Positions 34,201-42,128 of a stretch of 64,000 nt of DNA are shown one piece after another (position 1 is the first letter of the stretch; each line of letters starts with the position of its first letter). A model generated the notes under the pieces. The model ran no database searches and was not told the DNA's origin. It saw only the letters and a program-made list of their open reading frames with translations. The stretch spans positions 1-64,000 of the forward strand of contig NZ_AHJE01000019.1 in NCBI RefSeq assembly GCF_000243095.1, written 5' to 3'. This stretch comes from Cupriavidus basilensis OR16. GTDB lineage: Bacteria; Pseudomonadota; Gammaproteobacteria; Burkholderiales; Burkholderiaceae. The translations under genes were made by a program, and so were the position numbers.

Positions 34201-35398
34201 CACGCTGTCGGAAGCCGGCTCGCTCGAGGAGGCTGTACCCCGCATTCTGCGCGAAACGTGTGAGGCACTCGAGTGGGATTGTGGCGCGTACTGGCGCGTC
34301 GATCCGGAAGCGGGCGTCCTTGCGTGCGTGCAAACATGGCCCTCGGCCACCTTCGCGCGGGCTGGTTCCGAGTTGGTGTCGAGGACGACCGGCCTCGGCA
34401 TGGGGCTCCCCGGGCAAGTATGGCTGAGCGGCGCACCAATATGCATACCCGACATGGCTCTCAATCGGGAGTTCCAGCGGACAGAATCTGCCGCGAAGGG
34501 AGGGCTCCACGCGGCCTCCGCCTTCCCGATCACGCTCAAGAGCGGCGTAGTGGGCGTGATCGAATTCTTCAGCCGCGAGGTCCGCGACGCCGATCCCGAG
34601 TTCTTGCAGATGATGACCGCCGTCGGCTGCCAGGTCGGGCAATTCATCGAGCGCACGCGAGCGGAAGACGCGCTGCGACATGCGCGGGAAGAGCTTGCGC
34701 AGGCGTCACGAATGGCGACAGTGGCCGAGTTGTCTGCGTCCATCGCCCACGAAATCAATCAACCGCTGCAGGCCGTCGTGGCCCATGGGCAAGCGTGCCG
34801 GCGCTGGCTCGCTGCTACGCCGCCCGACATCGACAAAGCCCGACTCAGCGCCGAAGCCATCGTCCATGACGGAAAAGCCACGGCGGAGGTGATAAGCCGC
34901 ATTCGGGCGCTGTTCAAGCGCACGGCTCCAGCAAAGGTCGAACTTGACATCAATCAGTTGATACTTCAGGTCTGCACTCTGATGGCTGTCGACATTCAGG
35001 CGAACGTGATCTCGCTCGAGACTCAGCTAGCCCAAGACGTGCCTTTGATCAGAGCCGATGCGGTGCAGATTCAGCAGGTGATCGTCAACCTTGTGCGCAA
35101 CGCCATCGAGGCATTGTCAGCGACGGTGGAACTACCGAAGTCGCTCTTGATCTGCTCTCGGCGCGACGGGGACAACGTGGTGGTGGTCAACGTTCAGGAT
35201 GAAGGCGTGGGGCTGGCGAATCTGGGGACGGTATTTGAGCCATTTATCACCACAAAGGAAACGGGCATGGGCATGGGGCTGGCGATCTGTCGGTCGATCG
35301 TCGAAGCACACGCCGGCCGCATTTGGGTCGTCCGCAATAAGGTCCGGGGCGTGACCTTCAGCTTCAGCCTGCCGAGTGAGACTTCGGATGCAACATGA
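28283..35398 (+). CDS. Giant hybrid sensor: Ser/Thr-kinase-like, AAA ATPase, GAF/PAS, histidine kinase
   Basis: About 2370 residues; start ATG 28283 or GTG 28196 (numbering below from 28196). Order: kinase-like C-lobe with HRDVKPANIL (about residue 95), LTGFGLASRL in the DFG position and GTLAYMAPEQTGR; AAA_16 ATPase with Walker A SGYSGIGKS (about 298) and Walker B LVLFLDDLQWID (about 423); a long helical repeat region (600-1230); GAF (1280-1435); PAS (1445-1560); PAS (1570-1690); GAF-like (1710-1860); PAS (1880-1990); GAF (2000-2155); histidine kinase with H-box SIAHEINQPL (His about 2184), N-box NLVRNAIEAL, DEGVGL and GMGMGLAI. The kinase N-lobe is nearly absent. No receiver domain is attached; separate FixJ-like regulators are nearby. 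Confidence 0.88.
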   Translation: MNPIELDAVHAPCLHERDRIALAPEDDGCKPLESLLDAPMYSGIFLRLAIGIASALGEVHQGGLVHRDVKPANILVNPDSGEVRLTGFGLASRLARERQRSEPPESIAGTLAYMAPEQTGRMSRSVDSRSDLYAFGVTLYQMLTGYLPFAAADPMEWIHCHIAREAVPPQERVDHVAPVLSAIVMKLLAKTAEERYQTAAGVEADLRRCLAQWETERRIGEFPLGERDMPDQLMIPEKLYGRSREVETLLAAFEHIVENGAPELVLVSGYSGIGKSAIVNELHQALVPSRGLFAAGKFDQYKRDMPYSTLAQAFRSLLRPLLGKSEAELGPWRDALREALGSNAGLVVDLVPEVELIIGAQPPVPDLPPRDAQRRVQLALSRFIGVFARPEHPLVLFLDDLQWIDAATLDLLEDLLTRSRPQNLMLIGAYRDNEVNSAHPLTCKLDAIKTAGGALVEIKLAPLAQDHLEQLIADALRCGPERATPLAQLVLDKTAGNPFFAIQFISSLAEEGMLSFDHDAARWSWDLDRIHTKGYTDNVVELMVGKLNRLPIGTQQVLQTLACLGNDAALVLLETVSQRPRGEFQKRLQEAIRAGLISCTEDSCSFVHDRVQEAAYSLIPEDARAQIHLRIGRLLTACLPPEKLPEMIFEIVNQLNRGAPLITSQDERERLAELNLIAGKRAKASSAYASALTYLSAGTVLIGEDSWERRQELAFALELHGADCELWTGALPSAEERLAALATRAADTVQRAAVASRRVDLYTMLGASDRAVAVGLEYLRHVGIDWAAHPTQLEACREYDRIWTLVGRRAIEDLIDLPLMKDPESLATLDVLTTLGPPTLHTDENLYALTTCRAVNLSLERGNSDAAPAHYAAVGLIAGDRFGHYDAGYRLGKMACDLTERRGLRRLGGKTYSVFALLVPWTRPLRESVDPARRAFQMANEQGDPTFAAYACRKISPILLALGDPLDRVEREAEHGLEFARTVGFEYAADMIFAPLALVRTLRGETAKFGSLEVGPFTERSFEARLTGHPALALPECFYWIRKLQAGFFAGDYASAIDAAEKAERCFSTSASLSVMLLERADYHFYAALSRAACCEPMGPDPYAKYRDALSTHDRQLRAWAENCPQNFEDRALLVGAEIARIKGRLPDAMDLYERAIRSARSNGFVQNEALSYELAARCYAARGLEEIAHLYLGNARRAYLRWGAYGKVRQLDQLFPGLRQDRQDDRAPGPAGTIDAPVEDLDLATVIKVSQAVSSEIVPEKLIESLLRTAIEHAGAERGLLIRPRDSEFLIQAEAKTCGNSVTVNLRETPISADALPESVVRYAARTREIVILDDTSVPSPHSNDAYIGAQGVRSVLCLPLMKQGALVGLLYLENRLAPGFFTPGRIAVLKVLASQAAISLENSGLYRELQKREAEIRRLVDANIVGILMVDREGRILEANDAFLRIVGYQREDLVSGRLRWTDLTPPESLAHEREQILPQLELTGSVQPFEKEYIHKDGHRVPVLVGAAAFDDEHRRGVAFVVDMTERKRAEDELRRSRQYLAEAQKVSHTGSWAWCPASKAMLYWSEECYRILGYYPAQGMPSFASALERFHPEDRPGILEKLVRYVRDGVEFEVECRLLLPGGNVRYIRILAHPVLAASGDLVEYIGTVIDVTEQKRAEEEREEHLWFLECMDRINRAMQRTNEVEGMTRGVLEEALAIFNCDRAWLVYPCDPDAPTCRAVMEHTHPDYPGAFALGQELPVDARAAESLHDMLHAPGAVVDPGIPPEIRHRFNILSTIAIAVRPRGERPYLFGLHQCSHLRSWTTVERRLFEEIGRRLEDALTSALAHRNLLVSEDALRTSEERFRTLVDHATDAIFLYDQEGIVLDVNGQACEALGYTREELIGRHTCQFDCDITSEKSQWIKKRLQEVGSVTFNGRHQRKDGSLFPVEVRARAFNRGGRLFAIALVSDITDRRRREQRLLAEFRVAHTLSEAGSLEEAVPRILRETCEALEWDCGAYWRVDPEAGVLACVQTWPSATFARAGSELVSRTTGLGMGLPGQVWLSGAPICIPDMALNREFQRTESAAKGGLHAASAFPITLKSGVVGVIEFFSREVRDADPEFLQMMTAVGCQVGQFIERTRAEDALRHAREELAQASRMATVAELSASIAHEINQPLQAVVAHGQACRRWLAATPPDIDKARLSAEAIVHDGKATAEVISRIRALFKRTAPAKVELDINQLILQVCTLMAVDIQANVISLETQLAQDVPLIRADAVQIQQVIVNLVRNAIEALSATVELPKSLLICSRRDGDNVVVVNVQDEGVGLANLGTVFEPFITTKETGMGMGLAICRSIVEAHAGRIWVVRNKVRGVTFSFSLPSETSDAT

Positions 35399-35508
35399 AG
35401 CCCTGTGGACCCAATGAAATCTCCAAGGCGTTGGTCACGTCGCTGAAGACAGACCCCGCATCGCAGCTCCAAAAAAAACCTTTACGCCAGCCTTCATCCC
35501 GTGCCAAC

Positions 35509-36990
35509 TCAACGCATATCTCCCTCCGCCTGGTAGCCGCCGCCCAGTGTTCTTGTCAGCACGATGGATTTCTGGAGACTTTGGGCTGTCAGTTGAAGCA
35601 TCGCCAACTGCTCCTGTATCTCTATCTCGCGTGCCTGCTCCACTTGCATCCTGTTGGCCAGCCCCCGTACGTATTGAGCTGATGCGCTGTCCAGCGTGAA
35701 CTGCACCGCTTGAAGTTTCCTCTGCTGCATGGCGGAGCGCTCACCCAGATCTTTGAGTGCGCTTCCTGTTTGTGCCACATCGCGAACCGCATTCAATACG
35801 GCCTGGTTATATTGCAGAATGACGGCATCACTCGCCGCTCTCTCTCCCCTCAGATTGGCGTTGAGGCGACCGCCATCGAACACCGGGAGGTAAAGGCCGG
35901 GTGCAATGTTGATTTGCTGGCTTGCATGTAGAAAGAGTTGGGAAAGGTCCAGGGCGTTGAATCCGAAGAAGGCTTTGATGTCAAAACTCGGATAAAACGC
36001 CGCTTTTGCCGCATCTACCTGTTTCAAGGATGAGACGACATACCAATGCAGCGCCTGCAGATCGGGGCGGCGCGCAAGGAGCTGAAAGCCGAGACTTGAC
36101 GGTACTCCCGTTGCCACAACAGGGAGCGTCTTGGGCGCAATGTCCACGGGTTCGCGTGAATTCGCGCCAATCAAGGCACGCATTGCCTCCTGTCCGTTTG
36201 TCACCTCATCAGATACCTGCGAGATCTTCTGTTCTACAGAGAGTAGCTTAGCCTCCGCTTGTTTGGCGGTAGTCTTGGGCTCAAGCCCGCGCGCAATCTT
36301 CGAACGGTGGGCATCGACCTCAATGGCGATGGCGTCGCGCTCCCGTTTCAGCAGATCGATGGCAGACAGCGCAGTCTGCACAGAATAGTAGAGTCTCCCG
36401 ATACCCGTCGACAGTTCGAGCGCAACCTGTGCTGTCTCTGCTTTCCGTGCGTTTTCAACGCCAATGGCCGCGGCAATCTCCGCTCGATGCCGCCCCCAGA
36501 TGTCCAGGTCCCACGCGCCCCCTAATCCGATGAGCCCCGTCGTATACCAGGGGCCGTTCGCTCCGATAGCCGGTTCGAATCCTGAATATGCGCTCAGGAA
36601 ACCGTGGGATGAGACGCGCTCACGGTCGATAGACCCAATGGCGCTGACCTGCGGTCCGGATGCAGCTGCCACCAGTTCCGCCCGCGCTTGAGCCTGTGCC
36701 ACACGCTGATGTGCTAACGCCATCGTCGGTGAGGCCGATAGTGCGCGATCGATGAAGGCAGTCAGTTGCTGGTCATCATATTGCAGCCACCATTTCTCGG
36801 ACGGCCAATCGCCTGCGGTCAAGTCCAGTTGTTGCGGGACCTCGACCTGCGCCGCATCCACCTGCTGAACCGGAGCGCTGTCGTGATGAATCAACGCGCA
36901 GCCGGCCAATACCGTAACGCTTGCCATGGCAAGACAACACAAATGACGAGAGAGACTGCCCCGTGGGGCCGGCGACATGGAATCCATCAT
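35509..36990 (-). CDS. NodT-type outer-membrane efflux lipoprotein
   Basis: A 493-residue TolC-family protein. The lipobox VLAGC follows a signal peptide (CCLAMASVTVLAGCALIHHD). Two OEP repeats contain GGAWDLDIWGRHRAEIAAA and PSFDIKAFFGFNALDL...LYLPVFDGGRLNANL. ATG 36990 overlaps the FUSC stop by four bases (ATGA). Last gene of a four-gene export operon; it forms the outer-membrane exit duct. Confidence 0.88.
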   Translation of the reverse strand: MMDSMSPAPRGSLSRHLCCLAMASVTVLAGCALIHHDSAPVQQVDAAQVEVPQQLDLTAGDWPSEKWWLQYDDQQLTAFIDRALSASPTMALAHQRVAQAQARAELVAAASGPQVSAIGSIDRERVSSHGFLSAYSGFEPAIGANGPWYTTGLIGLGGAWDLDIWGRHRAEIAAAIGVENARKAETAQVALELSTGIGRLYYSVQTALSAIDLLKRERDAIAIEVDAHRSKIARGLEPKTTAKQAEAKLLSVEQKISQVSDEVTNGQEAMRALIGANSREPVDIAPKTLPVVATGVPSSLGFQLLARRPDLQALHWYVVSSLKQVDAAKAAFYPSFDIKAFFGFNALDLSQLFLHASQQINIAPGLYLPVFDGGRLNANLRGERAASDAVILQYNQAVLNAVRDVAQTGSALKDLGERSAMQQRKLQAVQFTLDSASAQYVRGLANRMQVEQAREIEIQEQLAMLQLTAQSLQKSIVLTRTLGGGYQAEGDMR

Positions 36991-39092
36991 TGTGCACGCA
37001 CGCTGGCTGGAAGACCCGGCACGCGAGAGCCGGCCTCCCCAACCCACTCTGGTAAGCCCGACACCGCTTGCAGTACGCGATTGACCTCGGCACGCAACTC
37101 CGCGACGTTGCCCTCAGCGCCCTCTTCCAGTCCGCTCCCGACCAGGTATGCCTTCGGGGCCGTCAGCTTGGGAGGCCTTGCGCAGGGCGTCGGTTCCTCC
37201 AGCCCCGTTGCATACGCCATGATTGCCGAGCCGGCGCTCGAAGCGAAGTCGCGCGCGGCATCGCTGAGAGGCGTAGGTATCCTGTCACCGGCGACATCAA
37301 TGGCGCTCCGCAGGGCGTCCGCGGCAAGCAGAAACTCTCGCGCGGCCACAAGCACAGAGTTTGCGCGCAACGCGACGCGCTCTTCTTCGCCTTCACGCCA
37401 GGTTGGCTCAAGCGCGACCCTCAATAACATACCCTCGCAGTCGTTGAGCGCAGCCCATGCCGCCATTCGCTGCTTTCCAATATCCGGGCTATCTTCGGCG
37501 ACTGTCGGATGCCCGAGACTCTGCAGCAGCCTGGCCGTTGAAAGGAGACTGGCCGAGAGCCGGCGCCTGAGCAAGGCTGCCTCACCTTCCGGCCAGAGGC
37601 TCATCTGCACAAAGGTGGCGATTACTATGCCCAGAAAGATGCCAACCATACGGTCCCGAATCTCTGTCAGATCAGACGTGGGGGTGAATTGCTCCAGGAA
37701 CGCCAGCGAGAATGTGAACCATATCTGCACGCCCGCGTAGCTAATGCGTTCCGAGCCAGCTGCCACCCATGCTCCGATTAACAATACCGGAAGAACGTTC
37801 ACAATCAGCGCCACAATGCCGTCAATTCTTGGGAGAATGAAGACAATTTCGAACAGCGCGAGCAGACTGCCAATAGCGGCTCCCCAAAAGCGCAGCAATG
37901 ACCGCCGGCTTGACGCACCGAGACTGGGCTGGGCCACAATCAGACACGTCAGCATCACGGTATGCGCACCTTGCCAGTCGGTGGAATTGTAGAAGAGGTA
38001 GCACACAAGCACAGCCAGCGAGGTCTTGAGTGCAAACTCTGCGTATACAGGGTTACTAAAAGCATCCGCCGCCAGTACGGGCTGTCTCGGCGACTTGTTC
38101 ATGGCGTTGCCCTGTGCCGCCGTGAAGGCGTCGAGCTCCAGTAAAGCGCGATCCATCGCCACCAAGGCCCAGGGAAGTCCAGCGGTAGATGTCGAGCGAA
38201 CGGCGCAGTCACTCCGCGCTTCCGCAATGGAAAACGGTTCGTCCTTTCCGATGGCGTCGGCCAATGCTCCGCACGCCTCGTGCAAAATCCTGACTCTATC
38301 CCCGACGGTCTTGGAGACGGACGAAGGCTGACGCAAGTTCGATGCGGCGACATAGAGGTTCGAAACCGTTGTGACAGTCGCAAGATCACGCGCCTCGGCA
38401 ATTTCATCGCGCCTGCCACGCATTGCCGTAAATCTCAGCAGCTTCTGGAGAGCAGTCGTTGTGCCCTCTACGTCCAGCGCAGTAATGGATCTGGGTCCGG
38501 ATGCACAGCCAAGCAATGCACCCAATCTCGCCTGGACTACTGTGAGCTTCGAAACCAACATTTGACGCAACTGGTGTCGGGGTTCAGCCGGCAAAAGTAA
38601 CGTGTTGATGATGAGCGTGAGGGCTATCGGGTAGCACACCGATACCCACACCCAAAGGATTCCCCTGATGAGCGCTTCCGCATTCGGCGCCACGTCGACC
38701 AACGACTGGACGTAGATGGTTACGATAGCGCCAATGAAGAAGACAATGCCAAGCTGGAAGACCCGCATTGCATAGACACAGCAAAATAATATCAGGCTGG
38801 CAAATACGATTCGTAGCAGCGGATAGTCGAAGGTAAACTTGAGCAACAGAATCGTGCTGCTCAATGCAAGTGTGGTCCCTGCAAGAAACAGGATTCCCGT
38901 TATCCTAGTGATGACGACATTCGACTGTGTTGCAAAGAATGTCACGAGAAGCGACAGCGCCAGAAACGGCGCCTGCAGCGTCATGGAAATGACGATCACA
39001 ATGACGGCGCTGGCGACGCAGCGTAGCGTGACGTTCGTCCGGCCGGGGAACGGGGTAAGCTCGTCACGCAGAAATTGTAGAAAGCGATTCAT
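36987..39092 (-). CDS. FUSC family inner-membrane exporter (AaeB/YccS-like)
   Basis: A 701-residue protein with two hydrophobic blocks of about five to six helices each (LRCVASAVIVIVISMTLQAPFLALSLLVTFFATQSNVV near the N-terminus; FALKTSLAVLVCYLFYNSTDWQGAHTVMLTCLIVAQPSLGASSRRSLLRFWGA in the middle). Each is followed by a soluble helical domain, the layout of aromatic-acid exporters such as AaeB. With HlyD, YtcA and NodT partners it forms a tripartite efflux system. Substrate unknown. Confidence 0.87.
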   Translation of the reverse strand: MNRFLQFLRDELTPFPGRTNVTLRCVASAVIVIVISMTLQAPFLALSLLVTFFATQSNVVITRITGILFLAGTTLALSSTILLLKFTFDYPLLRIVFASLILFCCVYAMRVFQLGIVFFIGAIVTIYVQSLVDVAPNAEALIRGILWVWVSVCYPIALTLIINTLLLPAEPRHQLRQMLVSKLTVVQARLGALLGCASGPRSITALDVEGTTTALQKLLRFTAMRGRRDEIAEARDLATVTTVSNLYVAASNLRQPSSVSKTVGDRVRILHEACGALADAIGKDEPFSIAEARSDCAVRSTSTAGLPWALVAMDRALLELDAFTAAQGNAMNKSPRQPVLAADAFSNPVYAEFALKTSLAVLVCYLFYNSTDWQGAHTVMLTCLIVAQPSLGASSRRSLLRFWGAAIGSLLALFEIVFILPRIDGIVALIVNVLPVLLIGAWVAAGSERISYAGVQIWFTFSLAFLEQFTPTSDLTEIRDRMVGIFLGIVIATFVQMSLWPEGEAALLRRRLSASLLSTARLLQSLGHPTVAEDSPDIGKQRMAAWAALNDCEGMLLRVALEPTWREGEEERVALRANSVLVAAREFLLAADALRSAIDVAGDRIPTPLSDAARDFASSAGSAIMAYATGLEEPTPCARPPKLTAPKAYLVGSGLEEGAEGNVAELRAEVNRVLQAVSGLPEWVGEAGSRVPGLPASVRAQ

Positions 39093-39114
39093 GTCTCAGC
39101 ACGCCTGTGTATTC

Positions 39115-40170
39115 TCACTCCGCAATTCGCCGGTCACCCCGGTCGGTTGGGTGGAATGTCGCCACCGCGGAAGTTCCCACTCGAAAGAGATCCGGATTCG
39201 GGTCTTTAATCCGAATCCTCACCGGAAACCGTTGTGACACATGAACCCAATTCAGGCTGCGTTGGACTTTCGGCAACCCTTGCGCCAGGCTCCCGCCATC
39301 GTCGGGAGCCACGCCATATCCAATGGAGTCGACTTCCCCCTCGAAATGAACTGCAGTCTTGCTCATGAGGTACACCGTGGTCCGAGTGCCGGGCCTGATA
39401 CTGGCCAGCTCTGTCTCGCGCAGGTTCGCTATGACATACCATTTTGTCGTGTCGATGAGCGTGAACACAGGCGAAGATGCCGACGCAAACTGGCCGCGTG
39501 TGGTTCGAAGCGAGACCACGACACCGTCGAATGGTGCCCTCACCGTGGCGAATTCAAGGTTTAGCTCCGCGGATGCAATCTCCGCCTGCACGACCACGCG
39601 TTGAGCCAGCAATGCGTCCACGCCGCTGACCGCGGCCGTCGCCTCGCGCGCCTTTAGCTCCGCTGCCTCGAGTTCCGCCGCGGTGCTGCGCGCCGATGTC
39701 CGCGCCCTGTCCAGCTCGTCGGCAGACACATAACCCTTCTCGACAAGAGGCTCCATCCGACGCAGTGTGTCTGCCGCCTGCTTTGCAGCAGACCGAGCGC
39801 GATCGACGCCGGCTCGGGCCCCAGACGCATTCAATACCTGTGCGTTGACCGAACGCTGCGCCAGCATGATCTGCTGGTCCAACTGAACCAGGGAAGCACG
39901 GGCCTTGTCCAACAAATCCTGAAAGGAGCGCCGGTCCAGCTCGAACAGGAGATCGCCTTTCTTTACACGCTGATTGTCTCGAACTGCGAGGTTCACGATC
40001 CGACCCGACACCTCGGGAACCACATTGATCGTATCGGCATACACGAACGCATCATCGGTTCGCGGCTCTGTATTCACGCGCCAGATAACAAGGATCCCTA
40101 ATCCGATAGCCGTCACCAGAAGGAGAATGGTCAACCACTTCTTCTTTTGGCTGTGCGCGCTGCCTTCCAT
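39115..40170 (-). CDS. HlyD-family periplasmic adaptor
   Basis: The 351-residue protein has one N-terminal membrane anchor (KKKWLTILLLVTAIGLGILVIW). It also has the biotinyl-lipoyl motif TINVVPEVSGRIVNLAVRDNQRVKKGDLLFELD, a coiled-coil hairpin (about 95-200), and the beta-barrel segment FATVRAPFDGVVVSLRTTRGQFAS. ATG 40170 (MEGSAHSQKKK) fits best. It links the FUSC pump at 36987-39092 to the NodT duct; 22 bp downstream of it begins the pump gene. Confidence 0.9.
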   Translation of the reverse strand: MEGSAHSQKKKWLTILLLVTAIGLGILVIWRVNTEPRTDDAFVYADTINVVPEVSGRIVNLAVRDNQRVKKGDLLFELDRRSFQDLLDKARASLVQLDQQIMLAQRSVNAQVLNASGARAGVDRARSAAKQAADTLRRMEPLVEKGYVSADELDRARTSARSTAAELEAAELKAREATAAVSGVDALLAQRVVVQAEIASAELNLEFATVRAPFDGVVVSLRTTRGQFASASSPVFTLIDTTKWYVIANLRETELASIRPGTRTTVYLMSKTAVHFEGEVDSIGYGVAPDDGGSLAQGLPKVQRSLNWVHVSQRFPVRIRIKDPNPDLFRVGTSAVATFHPTDRGDRRIAE

Positions 40171-40192
40171 GTGTTTCCGCCCCCGATAGACG

Positions 40193-40492
40193 TCAGAAGA
40201 ACAACAGCCACCCCCCGAACGCCAGCAGCGCCACGAGAGCTGGGTAAGCAATGGCTGGCGAGTCGACCCAGTCGTTGAGCCCGCCGTGCAGCAACAGCAG
40301 CCGAATCAGAACCGCAGCCACAACGGCACCGACGATGCAGAAGAGCCAATCGGGGTAATACGCCCCGAGCACGCTTTGTGACGGGGACCGGCTGCAGCCA
40401 TGCAGCAGGCCAAGGGTCCACGCCACCCTCGCGAACTTTGGCCTGTGAGCCACGCCGTCGTATCGAATCCCTTCTTTCTCGCTACAAGCCAT
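40193..40492 (-). CDS. YtcA-like small lipoprotein of the efflux operon
   Basis: About 99 residues from ATG 40492; a GTG at 40453 would give a cleaner lipoprotein signal (ARVAWTLGLLHGC). After the lipobox Cys the sequence SRSPSQSVLGAYYPDWLFCIVGAVVAAVLIRLLLL and a second hydrophobic segment match YtcA, a small membrane component found with FUSC/HlyD exporters. It is the first gene of the operon, 22 bp before hlyD, and a palindromic operator candidate lies 123 bp upstream. Confidence 0.72.
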   Translation of the reverse strand: MACSEKEGIRYDGVAHRPKFARVAWTLGLLHGCSRSPSQSVLGAYYPDWLFCIVGAVVAAVLIRLLLLHGGLNDWVDSPAIAYPALVALLAFGGWLLFF

Positions 40493-40614
40493 GACGACGT
40501 CACCATTATTTCCAGGTAGAGCGACAAGCGTTGTCCATCGCCCGCGCAGAGGCCAGGCGATGGAGGAAGAATTACTCGCAATCATCGTAACGGGACGTTA
40601 CCTGTACCGGGTAT

Positions 40615-40628
40615 TACATATTTATGTT
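40615..40628. promoter_or_regulatory. TACATA-N2-TATGTT palindrome upstream of the efflux operon
   Basis: TACATATTTATGTT is, on the minus strand, AACATAAATATGTA, matching the perfect palindrome at 43589 in 13 of 14 positions. It is positioned 123 bp before the YtcA-like start, in an AT-rich pocket. Confidence 0.55.
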
Positions 40629-40737
40629 GTACCGATCAAGCTGTCAGGCAACCGGACGTCCCTTCTCGCGTGACTGCGCGTGTGCAGCCGATAGGGAGCT
40701 CTGGCCGGCCATCCCAGGGAGCACGCCATGCCCTCCC

Positions 40738-40821
40738 TTAGAAGCGGTAGCGCAAAAAAGCGACGTAGAAATTGCTGCCGGGATTGGATTTCTTGAACAC
40801 TCCGTCCACCGACGGGGTCAC
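40738..40821 (-). pseudogene. C-terminal remnant of an outer-membrane porin-like protein
   Basis: The minus strand reads VTPSVDGVFKKSNPGSNFYV then AFLRYRF-stop. Ending in an aromatic-rich strand with terminal Phe is the beta-barrel insertion signature. Only about 27 codons exist, overlapping the stop of the response regulator gene by four bases; the body of the gene is missing. Confidence 0.5.
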
Positions 40822-41183
40822 CGTAATTGGTCGATGAGCGCGATAAGCGCATCTCCATCGACCGGCTTGCGAAAGAAGCCCACTGCACCGTGGTCCAGAT
40901 AGAACGACTCAGGGCGATCGCCGGGCTTCCCGGTGATGACAATTACCGGTAGCGCATCTGGCCGACTTCGGACACGACGGAGCACATCCAGACCATCGAT
41001 CGGCCTCATCCCGAGATCGGTAATTACACATAAGAAGTCGGACATATCCGCAGCCAGAAACAGCTCCGCTGAAATGAAAAGCTGAGTTTCATAGCCGCAG
41101 GATGCGAGAAGGTTCGCGAGCGAATTCAGTACCCTGCGGTCGTCATCGACGACTGCGATGTCTTTTGCATTTCGGGACAGCAT
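40818..41183 (-). CDS. Stand-alone response regulator receiver protein
   Basis: A 121-residue REC domain only: acidic pocket VVDDDRRVLNSLANLLASCGYE, phospho-acceptor Asp in CVITDLGMRPIDGLDVL, Thr in VIVITGKPGD, and Lys in GFFRKPVDGDAL. It resembles FixJ/NtrC-type receivers but lacks an output domain. It could be a phosphate shuttle for the giant histidine kinase or a truncated regulator, given the porin fragment joined to its end. A palindromic site lies 222 bp upstream. Confidence 0.87.
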   Translation of the reverse strand: MLSRNAKDIAVVDDDRRVLNSLANLLASCGYETQLFISAELFLAADMSDFLCVITDLGMRPIDGLDVLRRVRSRPDALPVIVITGKPGDRPESFYLDHGAVGFFRKPVDGDALIALIDQLR

Positions 41184-42128
41184 CTATGCAAAGCCTCCCT
41201 TCGACCGCACGGTATAGAACAATATAGCCGCTTCCGGACACTTAGCGGCCTCTTCGACCACATGCATGACCAGCGCTGAGCGAGAGCTCGCCTCGACGGA
41301 TATGGCCGACTATGCGGCAGCTACGATCTCAAGGCGGCACAGCGATGATTCCTCACTCGAAGCGAAAGGATGGGCAGTAATGCGCAACTGCTCAATGGTA
41401 GACATACATGAATATGTAGTGTCGCATGTCCGATCCCGGGTACAAGATGGCACCGCACCATACGTCACGGTGCCATCTCGCCGAACTGCTTTCCGCGACC
41501 GTTCCACCGGGACGCTCGCGCAGGTGGCCCTTTACGTGTGGCGGGCTTTCCCCAGCGATGGAGATTCCGCGACTAGGGATACTAGAAGGCGAGCCTCCCG
41601 ATTCCAATAACATGATTGTTGTAGAGCATTTATATTCACCTTGTGCCCCTGGGCGACTGAACGACGTCATATCGACGAACAAGTCCCGGCCGCCGCACAC
41701 TACATCCCGCGAATCGGATTCCAACTTTATGTAGTTGCCAGGCGTCACGGGGCTGCCTATCATCCAGGCAACGTATTCGATTAGTGGACTCTCGACGCTC
41801 ACTGGCGGCCCGGGGAAGCGGATGGCACCTTGCATCACGGGGCGCGGCTTCATGCGCTAACCCTTCACTCATACCTGGGAAAATGGACACCTTTGTCTGC
41901 ACGTTCCCGAGTGAATTATCGCGGCCGGACATCTATGCGAACAGTTCTACCGCACTTCGAATTTGCTAGAACTCTCCCGCAATGGAGGCAGTTCCAGAAA
42001 TCGGGGAATCCAATGGAGACTCCTTCCAACCAAACGGTCGCGACGCCGCCCCAAGCATGGCGGCAACCTCCCGCATCGAGATAGGCATCGATGAACTGTA
42101 TTGCGATCGTTAATACCTTGCGACGGAC
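41184..42128. other. Long intergenic region between response regulator genes
   Basis: No gene I can support; open frames here lack family features and have erratic composition. It contains the palindrome at 41405 and AT-rich patches near 41390-41420 and 41610-41640. Probably decayed sequence plus the promoter of the minus-strand regulator. Confidence 0.35.
41405..41418. promoter_or_regulatory. TACATG-N2-TATGTA palindrome upstream of a response regulator
   Basis: TACATGAATATGTA differs from the perfect motif at 43589 by one base. It lies 222 bp before the start of the receiver gene at 41183. Confidence 0.5.

Noticed and set aside
33290-34681. 463-codon minus-strand frame inside the giant kinase gene
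   Set aside because: Antisense to PAS/GAF-coding sequence with strong motifs.
41392-41853. 153-codon minus-strand frame between regulator genes
   Set aside because: No family features, erratic composition, no ribosome site; overlaps the palindrome region.
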